Source: Treponema sp. (GTDB lineage Bacteria > Spirochaetota > Spirochaetia > Treponematales > Treponemataceae). Taken from it: DNA of 35,186 nt. Within the stretch, counting starts at the first letter, position 1, and each line of letters begins with the position of its first letter. The DNA is taken from the NCBI GenBank assembly GCA_023231445.1, contig JALNVF010000012.1, positions 1 through 35,186 of the forward strand. The letters run 5' to 3'. A program made the position numbers and the translations under genes. The notes beneath the pieces are model-generated. The model did no database searches, had not been told where the DNA came from, and saw only the letters and a program-made list of their open reading frames with translations. Of this stretch, positions 1 to 8,097 are shown one piece after another.

Positions 1-1
1 A

Positions 2-262
2 GAAAAAGCATTTAAGCAGAGTGAAGCGCATCGTATTCACAATAAAGCAATAAAATCAAAATGCAGAACTTATGCTAAACAGTTCGTTCAGGCTGTTCAG
101 GGCAAGGATCAAAAGGCTGCTGAGGAAAAATATGTTCTTCTTCAGAAAGAGCTTGATTCGGCACGCAGCAAGGGTGTTTTAAAACGGAATGCAGTTTCCC
201 GCAAAAAGTCGCGTATGATGAAACTTTATAACGTGACATTTGCCGCAGCTGCAGCGAAATAA
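2..262 (+). CDS. rpsT: 30S ribosomal protein S20, 5' end outside window
   Basis: The frame open from the first bases to TAA at 260-262 encodes 86 residues. It is very basic and helical, with the S20-typical pattern of an N-terminal SEAHRIHNKAIKSKCRT stretch and a C-terminal GVLKRNAVSRKKSRM stretch. S20 binds 16S rRNA directly as a primary assembly protein of the small subunit. Full-length S20 is about 85-90 residues, so only the first few codons, including the start, are missing. A strong hairpin terminator follows at 285-329, which separates it from HU. Identification is by family pattern only. Confidence 0.93.
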   Translation, partial: EKAFKQSEAHRIHNKAIKSKCRTYAKQFVQAVQGKDQKAAEEKYVLLQKELDSARSKGVLKRNAVSRKKSRMMKLYNVTFAAAAAK

Positions 263-284
263 CTTTTAAAGTTACTTTTTGCTT

Positions 285-329
285 AAAAAATCCAGTTGAT
301 GTGAGCGTCACTTCGGCTGGATTTTGTTT
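285..329 (+). terminator. Rho-independent terminator after rpsT
   Basis: A 17-base arm at 288-304 pairs with 308-324 around a 3-base loop. There is one mismatch and two G-U pairs. An A-run precedes it and a T-rich tail follows (ATTTTGTTT), the usual form of an intrinsic terminator. It lies 25 bases after the rpsT stop. Confidence 0.85.
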
Positions 330-352
330 CATTGTTGTTGAGTAGGAATTTT

Positions 353-670
353 ATGTCTTTAAAGAAAATTACGAAATATGACCTTGTCGAATCTATCTAT
401 CAAAACACAAAATGTGAAAAACGTGTTGTTCAGCAGGTTATTGAGGGTTTCCTTGAAGAAGTAAAGAAATCGCTTGAAAGCGGTTCAACAATTGAACTTC
501 GCGGATTCGGCACTTTTGAGCCTCGTCTGCGGAAAGGGCGTATTTCTGCACGCAATCCTAAAACAGGGGAAAAGCTCTCTGTTGATCCTCATTATGTTGC
601 AGCTTTTCGATCCGGACAGGAATTAAAAAAAGCTTTATGGGATTTACAAAATCAATCTGTTGAAAAATAA
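353..670 (+). CDS. HU/IHF-family DNA-binding protein
   Basis: This 105-residue protein is a histone-like nucleoid protein that bends DNA as a dimer. It shows the HU fold in order: N-terminal helices with KKITKYDLVESIYQ, the ELRGFGTFE beta turn, and the DNA-binding arm with the conserved ARNPKTGE motif. The ATG at 353 is chosen because AGGA lies five bases upstream and the HU fold starts there. The in-frame TTG at 332 would only add residues unlike the family. Its stop overlaps the start of lnt by one base (TAATG), so the two are translated from one mRNA. HU and IHF subunits cannot be told apart from sequence alone here. Confidence 0.93.
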   Translation: MSLKKITKYDLVESIYQNTKCEKRVVQQVIEGFLEEVKKSLESGSTIELRGFGTFEPRLRKGRISARNPKTGEKLSVDPHYVAAFRSGQELKKALWDLQNQSVEK

Positions 671-2295
671 TGCCGGTAAACGAAAAATGGTATCCTGCAG
701 TTAATAAGATTCTGGTACAAATACTGCTTGTTATAAGTGGGGCAGTGTTTTTTGCGTTTGCTATTCCCGGTTTTGTTTTTTCAGAAGGCATTCCATTATT
801 TGCATGGTTTATGTATGTGCCTGTTTTTATGATTGTATATAGAGCACAATTTAAAACTGTATGGATATGGGGTGGCTTATACGGGATCGTTTCTTACGGT
901 TTATACACTTCGTGGCTTGCAACATTCAGTACGGCCGGAATGATTGCCGTAGGTTTTGAGTATTTTGTATTCTGTGCAGTTCTTTTTCTTGTTTTAAAAT
1001 CAGCGGAAATTTTTTGCGGTAAATATGCATGGATAGTGCAGTGGCTTATTTTTTGTGCGTATGAATACATAAAGACGCTCGGTTTTACCGGGTTCAGCTA
1101 CGGTGTATCTGCATACACTCAGTGGAGAAATATTCCGCTCATTCAGTTTTCTGCTGTTACCGGTGTCTGGGGAATCACCGCCCTTATCGATTTTTCTTCT
1201 GCACTGTTGTACCGTGTAATACTTGATTTTTATGACAGTTTTTCATTTACAAATTTATTAAAGAGTTTCAAAAGACATGGTAAGGCACTATGCATATGGG
1301 CTGTATGTCTGTGCACTGTGCTGATTTATGGTATTGTAGTTATTGGCAATACTTCAGGACAAACAGGAAAATATGTTAAAGTATGCGCTGTGCAGAACAA
1401 TACTGATCCGTGGAAAGGCGGGGTCGATGCATATGAACGGGATTCTAAGACTCTTATAAATCTTACGAAGAAAGCGCTTGAGGAAGATAAAGATATTCAG
1501 ATTGTCGTATGGCCGGAAACTGCCGTTGTACCTTCTATAATTATGCAGTATAACCGGCGGAAAGACAGAAAACGGTTTGAAATTGTTAATTCAATACTTG
1601 AGTATATTAATAAACAGAATGCTGTTTTTGTAATTGGTAATTTTCATTCAGTCGATACGGGAAAGGAATATTACGACGATTATAACAGTGCTTTTGTTTT
1701 TAAGCCGGGAGTAAATGTTATTCCTCCTGATCCGGAAATATATGCAAAGGTGCATCTTGTGCCTTTTACGGAAACATTTCCGTATGCTGCACTGTTTCCG
1801 CACATTTACAAATTACTGCTGCATGGAGATACGCATATGTGGACTGCCGGCACAAAAAGAACTGTGTTTACACATGCAGGAATTTCGTTTTCGGTGCCTA
1901 TTTGTTTTGAGGATACATTCGGGAATGACTGCAGAAAATTTGTCCGTAACGGAGCACGTGCGTTTATAAATATGTCGAATGATGCATGGTCAAAGAGTCT
2001 TGCATGCCAGAATCAGCATTTGTCGATGGCTGTTTTCCGTTCGGCGGAAAGCCGTATTCCGACCGTCAGAAGTACTGCATCGGGGCAGACCTGCATCATA
2101 GATATTCATGGTAAAATTTCAGCAGAGGCGGAACCTTTTTCACGGACATATATAACAGGATATATACCGGTAATTGATCAGTCCTCACCTTTGACTTTAT
2201 ATGACAGAACAGGAGATGTACTTGGACTTTTTTTTATAGTAGCGTCGTTCATAAGCCTTGCGGCTGGTATCATCTGGAACAAAAAAAAGAAATAA
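670..2295 (+). CDS. lnt: Apolipoprotein N-acyltransferase
   Basis: Lnt adds the third acyl chain to the N-terminal cysteine of lipoproteins in the inner membrane. The 541-residue protein has about six to eight hydrophobic segments in residues 1-235, then a nitrilase-like domain, then a final membrane segment near 515-535. The three catalytic residues are visible: Glu283 in WPETA, Lys360 in AKVHLVPF and Cys412 in PICFED. Length and layout match the family (about 510-540). It starts on the last base of the HU stop and is followed 14 bases later by the bactofilin gene. Spirochaetes are rich in lipoproteins, so the gene is expected to be important. Confidence 0.95.
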   Translation: MPVNEKWYPAVNKILVQILLVISGAVFFAFAIPGFVFSEGIPLFAWFMYVPVFMIVYRAQFKTVWIWGGLYGIVSYGLYTSWLATFSTAGMIAVGFEYFVFCAVLFLVLKSAEIFCGKYAWIVQWLIFCAYEYIKTLGFTGFSYGVSAYTQWRNIPLIQFSAVTGVWGITALIDFSSALLYRVILDFYDSFSFTNLLKSFKRHGKALCIWAVCLCTVLIYGIVVIGNTSGQTGKYVKVCAVQNNTDPWKGGVDAYERDSKTLINLTKKALEEDKDIQIVVWPETAVVPSIIMQYNRRKDRKRFEIVNSILEYINKQNAVFVIGNFHSVDTGKEYYDDYNSAFVFKPGVNVIPPDPEIYAKVHLVPFTETFPYAALFPHIYKLLLHGDTHMWTAGTKRTVFTHAGISFSVPICFEDTFGNDCRKFVRNGARAFINMSNDAWSKSLACQNQHLSMAVFRSAESRIPTVRSTASGQTCIIDIHGKISAEAEPFSRTYITGYIPVIDQSSPLTLYDRTGDVLGLFFIVASFISLAAGIIWNKKKK

Positions 2296-2309
2296 GGTAG
2301 GATAGAAAC

Positions 2310-2735
2310 ATGTCAGAAGATAAAGAGATTGATAAGGTAAATGTGACGGTTTTCGGAACAGAGACTGAATTTGACGGGGAAATTGAATTTACAGATAAAC
2401 TTATTATTACCGGCAAATTCACCGGGAAAATACAGGCTACGGGCGATCTTGAAATTGCAAAAAATGCAGTCTGTAAGGTTGATACTATAGCTGCCCGTTC
2501 TGTAGTTATTTCCGGATCAGTAGAAGGAAATATTGAAGCGTCTGAACGTGTTGAAATATGCAGCGGAAGCACCGTAATAGGTGATATAACAACGGCCCGG
2601 ATACGTATTGCAAATAATGTAAATTTCGAAGGACAGGTGACTATGATAGACAAAGAGCCTGATATCGATTTATTTTCTGCAGCATCTTCCGAATATAAAA
2701 AAGCGATGACGCTTCATTCGGATACTATTCAGTAA
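2310..2735 (+). CDS. Bactofilin (polymer-forming cytoskeletal protein)
   Basis: The 141-residue protein is a short beta-helix protein of the bactofilin family (formerly DUF583). Residues 10-115 show the repeating pattern of small hydrophobic and glycine residues of a right-handed beta helix, for example GEIEFTDKLIITGKFTGKI and SVVISGSVEGNIEAS. Polar, disordered tails flank it. Bactofilins assemble without nucleotide into filaments on the inner membrane and affect cell shape, which in a spirochaete could mean helical form or periplasmic flagellum placement; that role is inferred. AAGGTAGGA lies before the ATG. It is the last gene of the HU-lnt group. Confidence 0.9.
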   Translation: MSEDKEIDKVNVTVFGTETEFDGEIEFTDKLIITGKFTGKIQATGDLEIAKNAVCKVDTIAARSVVISGSVEGNIEASERVEICSGSTVIGDITTARIRIANNVNFEGQVTMIDKEPDIDLFSAASSEYKKAMTLHSDTIQ

Positions 2736-2758
2736 AGTAAACCATATTTATTTTCTAG

Positions 2759-2787
2759 TTGACATACAGCAGTAAAAGCGGTAATAC
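2759..2787 (+). promoter_or_regulatory. Candidate promoter for rho
   Basis: A perfect TTGACA at 2759-2764 is followed after 17 bases by TAATAC at 2782-2787. A better TATACT at 2789-2794 lies too far away (24 bases). The site is in the 164-base gap before rho, leaving a leader of about 105 bases. No long leader ORF or clear attenuator was seen. Confidence 0.4.
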
Positions 2788-2899
2788 TTATACTAAGTAA
2801 AGGTTAATAGCCCGGCTTGTTTATCCTATTTCAGGATGTGTAAAATCTTTGCAATATAATACATCAGTTTTTATAAATCAATAACATGGAGAATTTTTA

Positions 2900-4765
2900 A
2901 TGGCACCATTACGCAGGCATCGTACAAACGATGTATCGGGTGATCGTGAAAGAAATGGTGAAGAGGTGCAGTCCGGACTCGATTTTGAAGTTCAACCGGA
3001 ATCATATGAAGCCTCATCATCAATTTCCGAGGACAATTTGGAAAATAGTCCCGGCGGGGATCCGCCGGAAACGGTACAACAGCAGGAAAATGTGGAAAAT
3101 GCAGAAACGAACACTGTTGAACAGACAGATGAAGTTCCTGTAAAAAAGACAGGACGGCCAAAACGCCGGGCTGTTATTAAGGTGGACAGGACGGCATCTC
3201 CATCATCTGCTGATGGGGGAGCCGCAGAGGCGAATACAGAACAATCCTCTGATACAACGGAAAATAAACAGCAGTCAGAACCCGAACATCACGAATCTAA
3301 TAGCGAATACCGCCCGCAGCAGCGGACAAGATGGAACAACAGCCAGCAGAACTACCGCAGGGGCGGAAAATACAATAATAAAAGTTTTAGCAATAATTAT
3401 TCAAACGCCGATCGTCCTTCGGGAACGGAAGGCGGTCAAATGAATTCAGCGCAGAATGCTCCTGAAAGCGCGGAAGACTATGAATCTAAACCTCGTCTAC
3501 TTATTAACGAACTTACAGCAATGGGAATGCCGCAGCTTCGCGAACTTGCCATGAAATACGGCTTTTCGAACGATGAGCTTGCTCCTATGAAGAAGCAGGA
3601 ACTTATATTTGTTATTCTGAAAGCACATACGGAACACGGCGGGATTATTTTTGCATCCGGAGCGCTGGAAATACTTCCTGACGGTTATGGTTTCCTTCGT
3701 TCACCCCAGAACAGTTATTTACCGGGACCTGATGATATTTACATTTCACCGAGTCAGATCCGGTTGTTCAACCTTAAAACCGGCGATACGATTTACGGAC
3801 AGACTCGTTCTCCTAAGGAAGGTGAGCGTTTTTTTGCTCTGCTTCGTATAGAGTCAGTAAATTTTGATGAACCCCGTGTTGCGCAGACTCGTATTCCTTT
3901 TGAAAATCTTACGCCGTTATATCCTAATAATAAACTTCATTTAGAGACAGTTTCGACCGAACTTTCAACACGTATTGTCGATTTATTCTGCCCGATCGGT
4001 AAAGGTCAGCGTCTTCTGATTGTCGCGCCGCCGAAAGCCGGTAAGACGATTCTTATGCAGAAAATTGCGAATGCAATTACTCAGAATCATCCGGAAGTAT
4101 ATCTTATTGTTTTACTTATAGATGAACGACCTGAGGAAGTAACCGAGATGGAACGTTCCATCAAGGCTGAAGTTATTTCATCAACTTTCGATGAACAGGC
4201 TACACGGCATGTACAGGTTGCAGAAATGGTGCTGGAAAAGGCAAAACGTCTTGTCGAACACAAACGGGACGTCGTTATTTTTCTGGATTCGATTACCCGT
4301 CTTGCACGCGCATACAATCAGACTGTCCCGACGTCCGGCAAAGTTCTTTCCGGCGGTGTTGACAGCAATGCGCTTCATAAACCAAAACGCTTTTTCGGTG
4401 CTGCCCGCAATGTAGAGGAAGGGGGGAGCCTTACAATTATTTCCACTGCACTTATAGAAACAGGAAGCCGGATGGACGAAGTTATATTTGAAGAATTTAA
4501 AGGCACCGGTAACAGTGAAATAGATCTGGATCGTAAACTTGCGGAGCGTCGTTTGTTCCCTGCTATAAACATTAAAAAATCCGGAACACGAAAGGAAGAA
4601 CTGCTGCTTACGGAAAATGAGCTCCAGAAACTGTGGGTACTCCGGAAAGTTTTAAATCCGATGGAAGACGCAGATATTCTGGAACTGCTTATTGACCGCA
4701 TGAGAAAAACAAAAACCAACGAAGCCTTCATCGCCTCCATGAATACCGGCTCTGCTGCATTATAA
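2900..4765 (+). CDS. rho: Transcription termination factor Rho with long disordered N-terminus
   Basis: Rho is the hexameric RNA helicase that ends transcription at Rho-dependent sites. The protein has 621 residues against about 420 in E. coli. Residues 1-195 are an added disordered region, first acidic and polar, then rich in N, Q, R, G and Y (about 136-190). The Rho N-terminal helical domain starts near 197 (ELTAMGMPQLRELAMKYG), followed by the OB-fold RNA-binding domain. The ATPase core has Walker A PPKAGKT with Lys382, Walker B with Asp463 in VVIFLDSIT, and the SGGVDSNAL and TGNSEIDLDR regions. GGAG lies eight bases before the ATG. Confidence 0.96.
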   Translation: MAPLRRHRTNDVSGDRERNGEEVQSGLDFEVQPESYEASSSISEDNLENSPGGDPPETVQQQENVENAETNTVEQTDEVPVKKTGRPKRRAVIKVDRTASPSSADGGAAEANTEQSSDTTENKQQSEPEHHESNSEYRPQQRTRWNNSQQNYRRGGKYNNKSFSNNYSNADRPSGTEGGQMNSAQNAPESAEDYESKPRLLINELTAMGMPQLRELAMKYGFSNDELAPMKKQELIFVILKAHTEHGGIIFASGALEILPDGYGFLRSPQNSYLPGPDDIYISPSQIRLFNLKTGDTIYGQTRSPKEGERFFALLRIESVNFDEPRVAQTRIPFENLTPLYPNNKLHLETVSTELSTRIVDLFCPIGKGQRLLIVAPPKAGKTILMQKIANAITQNHPEVYLIVLLIDERPEEVTEMERSIKAEVISSTFDEQATRHVQVAEMVLEKAKRLVEHKRDVVIFLDSITRLARAYNQTVPTSGKVLSGGVDSNALHKPKRFFGAARNVEEGGSLTIISTALIETGSRMDEVIFEEFKGTGNSEIDLDRKLAERRLFPAINIKKSGTRKEELLLTENELQKLWVLRKVLNPMEDADILELLIDRMRKTKTNEAFIASMNTGSAAL

Positions 4766-4775
4766 GAGGCAAGTA

Positions 4776-4804
4776 TTGCATAAAAACAGATTAGTCTGTA
4801 TAGT
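4776..4804 (+). promoter_or_regulatory. Candidate promoter for rpmE
   Basis: TTGCAT at 4776-4781 and TATAGT at 4799-4804 are 17 bases apart, just after the rho stop. The predicted leader of about 75 bases contains a possible pairing of GGCTG near 4829 with CAGCC near 4856; I see no known leader motif in it. Confidence 0.5.
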
Positions 4805-4888
4805 ATAAGAAAATCACGTTTTGTGGCTGCGCTTAGAGCGTAAACCCGTTCCGTACAGCCGGGCAAGACTGATATAAGGAGTTTTAGA

Positions 4889-5101
4889 ATGAAAAAGGGA
4901 ATCCACCCGGAATACAAGATGACAAAAATTACCTGCGTATGCGGTAATGTTATTGAAACACGTTCAACAGCAGAAAATATTCATGTTGAAATTTGTTCAG
5001 CCTGCCATCCTTTCTACACTGGTAAACAGAAGCTTGTAGATACGGCAGGTCGTATCGACCGCTTTAACAGACGGTACGGCATTAAAAGTGAAGAAAAATA
5101 A
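4889..5101 (+). CDS. rpmE: 50S ribosomal protein L31, zinc-binding form
   Basis: This 70-residue protein has the L31 N-terminus MKKGIHPEY and four cysteines as two pairs, C16/C18 and C36/C39. It is therefore the zinc-containing (C+) paralogue rather than the zinc-independent form. L31 bridges the ribosomal subunits. AAGGAG lies seven bases before the ATG. It stands alone between its own candidate promoter and a strong terminator. Placement directly after rho matches my recollection of other treponemes. Confidence 0.97.
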   Translation: MKKGIHPEYKMTKITCVCGNVIETRSTAENIHVEICSACHPFYTGKQKLVDTAGRIDRFNRRYGIKSEEK

Positions 5102-5131
5102 CATAGCCTTGTAATGTTGTTTTTTGTACAT

Positions 5132-5159
5132 ACGGACGCTTGCCGAAGCGTCCGTTTTT
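5132..5159 (+). terminator. Rho-independent terminator after rpmE
   Basis: A perfect 10-base stem (5132-5141 with 5146-5155) and a 4-base loop are followed by a run of T. The minus-strand side lacks a T-run, so it mainly serves rpmE. Confidence 0.9.
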
Positions 5160-5178
5160 CGTTTATATGTTCTGCACG

Positions 5179-6312
5179 TTAAAACCTTTCTTTGATTTTT
5201 TCTGCTTCTATTTTCCAGCACCGGTGACTTTTAGTCCCTGTATAATCTTCCGGAATTGTTGCGGCAGTGATGTCTTCCGTATGTACTGCACATCCGTCGT
5301 CCGTCGTTTTTGCAATAAGTTCTGTATTGAAAGACAATCTGTGGCTGTTTGTAGAAAAATAGAGTATTCCTTTTGGAGCGAGGAGTGCGATACAATTGTT
5401 TACAAGATCTGCCCAGTCCCTGTTTATGTCGAGCATGGAATCAGCCATTTTTGAATTACTGAATGTCGGTGGATCAAGAATAATAATGTCATATCTGTCT
5501 TTGCTGTCTTTTTTCTGTGTAATAAATTCTTTTACGTCTGCACGTATAAAGTTATATTTTTCTTTATCGGTGAAATCGTTCAGCGACATATTTTCCTGTG
5601 CCCAGTTAAGGTATGTGTTTGACAAATCTACCGAATCTATTTTTTTTGCATGTCCTTCGGCTGCATAAACGGAAAAACCTGCTGTGTAACAATACAGATT
5701 AAGCACTGCTTTTCCTGAACTCGTTTCTCTGATTTTGCTGCGGAGAATGCGGTGATCAAAAAAAAGGCCTGTGTCAAGATAGTCTGTGAGATTTATCCGG
5801 AAAATCTGCCCCTGTTCCTGAATAATCCCTGTAAGTGAAGACGGTACGGATACCTCCATGTTTTTTGCATACTGACTTCCCCCTTTATCGTGTTTTCTTG
5901 TTTTTATAAGAACATGATCCCGCGGTATGCGGATAGTAAGTGCAGCTGCGTCTGCCATTTTAGAAAGCCATATGTTTTCTTCTGCATCGGGCTTCTCGTA
6001 CGGACGTTCATAAAGATACAGTGTCAGATACTGGCGGGATGTCGTCTCTGCGTCAATTTCCGGATTGTTTGAAGCTAGTTCTGCATATTCGCCTGCCATA
6101 AACCGTGCCGTTTCGTTTTTACCGGAGATATTTTCGGGTAAGAATTCGTAAAGGTCTGCTGCGAGGGGAACTTCCGGAATATCGCGGTCGTAAAGCCGGT
6201 AACAGGTGATGCGTGAACGGCGGGCCCATTTTCGAAGTTTTTTATATTTTTTTGAAAGGCGGTTTGAAAACAGTGACGCCTGGTAGTCGTCTTTATTAAT
6301 AGAATCGGTCAT
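5179..6312 (-). CDS. RlmK-like 23S rRNA methyltransferase (stand-alone)
   Basis: This 377-residue SAM-dependent methyltransferase matches, by eye, the C-terminal (RlmK) half of E. coli RlmKL, which makes m7G2069 in 23S rRNA. Shared blocks are RKWARRSRITCYRLYDRDIPE near 28-48, LTDYLDTGLFFDHR at 175-188, the SAM-binding NLYCYTAGFSVYA at 205-217, and DPPTFSNSK at 280-288. The THUMP domain and RlmL half of the E. coli fusion are absent. The exact target base is therefore inferred, and a different guanine or cytosine (as in RlmI relatives) is possible. No clear ribosome-binding site precedes the ATG at 6312. Confidence 0.85.
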   Translation of the reverse strand: MTDSINKDDYQASLFSNRLSKKYKKLRKWARRSRITCYRLYDRDIPEVPLAADLYEFLPENISGKNETARFMAGEYAELASNNPEIDAETTSRQYLTLYLYERPYEKPDAEENIWLSKMADAAALTIRIPRDHVLIKTRKHDKGGSQYAKNMEVSVPSSLTGIIQEQGQIFRINLTDYLDTGLFFDHRILRSKIRETSSGKAVLNLYCYTAGFSVYAAEGHAKKIDSVDLSNTYLNWAQENMSLNDFTDKEKYNFIRADVKEFITQKKDSKDRYDIIILDPPTFSNSKMADSMLDINRDWADLVNNCIALLAPKGILYFSTNSHRLSFNTELIAKTTDDGCAVHTEDITAATIPEDYTGTKSHRCWKIEAEKIKERF

Positions 6313-6405
6313 ATCTGTATAATAATGAAATACAATAACTTAGTCGAGTTTTGTCATATTCCGTGGCCTGTACAGGATTTACAAAAAAGTATATATTGTA
6401 AAAAT

Positions 6406-8082
6406 ATGGATTTTAAAGAATTTAATTTAGATGAAAATCTGCTCAAGGGAATTTCAGCAGCAGGTTATGTAACATGCACACCCGTTCAGGAACAGGTACT
6501 CAGGACAGCGCTTGACGGCTCAGATTTATATGTGCAGTCTCAGACAGGAACAGGAAAAACCGCAGCATATCTTGTATCAATACTTCAGGAACTTCTCTGT
6601 GAAGAAAAAAATAAAGGAAAAAAAGTACTTATACTGCTTCCTACCCGTGAGCTTGCTGTTCAGGTAGAGGATGAGGCAAAGGTGCTTGTGAGCGGTACGT
6701 CTCTTAAAACTTTCAGTTTTTTCGGAGGTGTCGGATACGATAAGCAGATAGACGCTGTAAAAAAGGGTGTTGATATTATCGTTGGAACGCCGGGACGAAT
6801 GATAGATCTTGAAGAAGGGCATCAAATCGATTTGTCTAACGTCGGTTTCCTTGTTGTGGACGAGGCCGACCGTATGTTCGATATGGGGTTTTATCCTGAT
6901 CTGCGGACACTGCTCAAAGTGCTTCCGAAAACAGAAGATCGTCAGACTATGCTTTTTTCTGCGACGCTTAATTCGTATGTAAAAAATCTTGCGTGGGAAT
7001 ATACCCGCGATGCAAAAGAAATAACAATTGAAGCGGACAATATTACCGTAGACCAGATTGATCAGGAACTTTTTCACGTTTCAAGTGACGAAAAAATGAA
7101 ACTGCTTATCGGTATACTGAAAAATGAAAAACCGGAAAGCGTCCTTATTTTCTGTAACACAAAACGTTCGTGTGAAGTGGTTTCGAAACGACTTTCCATG
7201 AATGAACTTAAAAGTGAATTTATCATCGGTGATCTGCCCCAGTCAAGACGACAGCAGGTGCTGAATCAGTTTAAGGAAGGAAAGATTTCCATTCTGGTTG
7301 CAACGGATGTTGCAGCGCGGGGGATAGATGTTGATTCTCTCTCTATGGTCGTGAACTATGATCTTCCGAATGAAGCGGAAAATTATGTACATAGAATCGG
7401 TCGTACCGCGCGTGCCGGTAAAACCGGAAAAGCATATACATTCTGCAGTGAACAGGACGTTTACAACCTTCCTGCAATCGAGCGGTATATTGAAATGCCC
7501 ATACCTGCAAAAGTTGCGGATGCATCGCAGATGATGGAAGACAAAAGTTCCGGGACATACATCCGTACGGAAAACTGGAACGAGGATTATGACAGTGAAC
7601 ACGGTGGTTCACGGAAATCTTACCACAGTCATAATGATAACCGCAGAGACAGTGTTGACCGCAGAAAGAACAGTCGTCCCCGCAGAGAACACGACGGATA
7701 CGGAAAAAGAAACGAGAGACACGTTAATAAAGATTATACGGTGTCCGACAGGAGTTCGTCGCGTAGTTCATCAGGCAGGTCCTATGTAAAGGAAGCTGAT
7801 GCTGAAAAACTCCAGAGCATGTCCTTTGACGACCGGATGAAGTTGTATAAGGAAAAATATGCAAAGTCTGCAGGACAGAACAGCGGAAAGAAGTTCGACA
7901 GAAACGGAACGCCTGCTAAAAAGCGTCCCCAGTCCGGTACGCAGCCTGCGAAAAAGGCTGTACAAAAAGAGTATCCGAAGACAAACAGCAGTGTAAAACA
8001 TTACGATTCCGCCAAAAAAGGTTTGAAGTCTCGTAGTTTATTAAGCAGAATAAAATCTTTGTTCGGCAGTAAAAACAAGTAA
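6406..8082 (+). CDS. DEAD-box RNA helicase with basic C-terminal tail
   Basis: The 558-residue ATP-dependent RNA helicase has the Q motif near residue 25, motif I QTGTGKT (46-52), the DEAD box (152-155), SAT, and the C-terminal helicase motifs ARGIDV and HRIGRTARAG. From about residue 400 a low-complexity tail rich in R, K, S, D and N follows, the kind that increases RNA binding in DeaD/RhlE/CsdA relatives. The ATG at 6406 gives the standard N-terminus (FKEFNLDENLLKGI). An in-frame ATG at 6325 lies right against a TATAAT and would add 27 unusual residues. Neither start has a clear ribosome-binding site. It probably forms an operon with the next gene, 15 bases on. Confidence 0.92.
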   Translation: MDFKEFNLDENLLKGISAAGYVTCTPVQEQVLRTALDGSDLYVQSQTGTGKTAAYLVSILQELLCEEKNKGKKVLILLPTRELAVQVEDEAKVLVSGTSLKTFSFFGGVGYDKQIDAVKKGVDIIVGTPGRMIDLEEGHQIDLSNVGFLVVDEADRMFDMGFYPDLRTLLKVLPKTEDRQTMLFSATLNSYVKNLAWEYTRDAKEITIEADNITVDQIDQELFHVSSDEKMKLLIGILKNEKPESVLIFCNTKRSCEVVSKRLSMNELKSEFIIGDLPQSRRQQVLNQFKEGKISILVATDVAARGIDVDSLSMVVNYDLPNEAENYVHRIGRTARAGKTGKAYTFCSEQDVYNLPAIERYIEMPIPAKVADASQMMEDKSSGTYIRTENWNEDYDSEHGGSRKSYHSHNDNRRDSVDRRKNSRPRREHDGYGKRNERHVNKDYTVSDRSSSRSSSGRSYVKEADAEKLQSMSFDDRMKLYKEKYAKSAGQNSGKKFDRNGTPAKKRPQSGTQPAKKAVQKEYPKTNSSVKHYDSAKKGLKSRSLLSRIKSLFGSKNK

Positions 8083-8097
8083 GTAAGAGGGAATAAA

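Noticed and set aside
4786..4799. ACAGA/TCTGT hairpin as a rho terminator
   Set aside because: Five base pairs only, no T-run, and it lies within the candidate rpmE promoter.
4375..4917. Open frame of 180 codons on the minus strand inside rho
   Set aside because: Antisense shadow of the well-conserved rho C-terminus; low-complexity serine-rich product and no ribosome-binding site.
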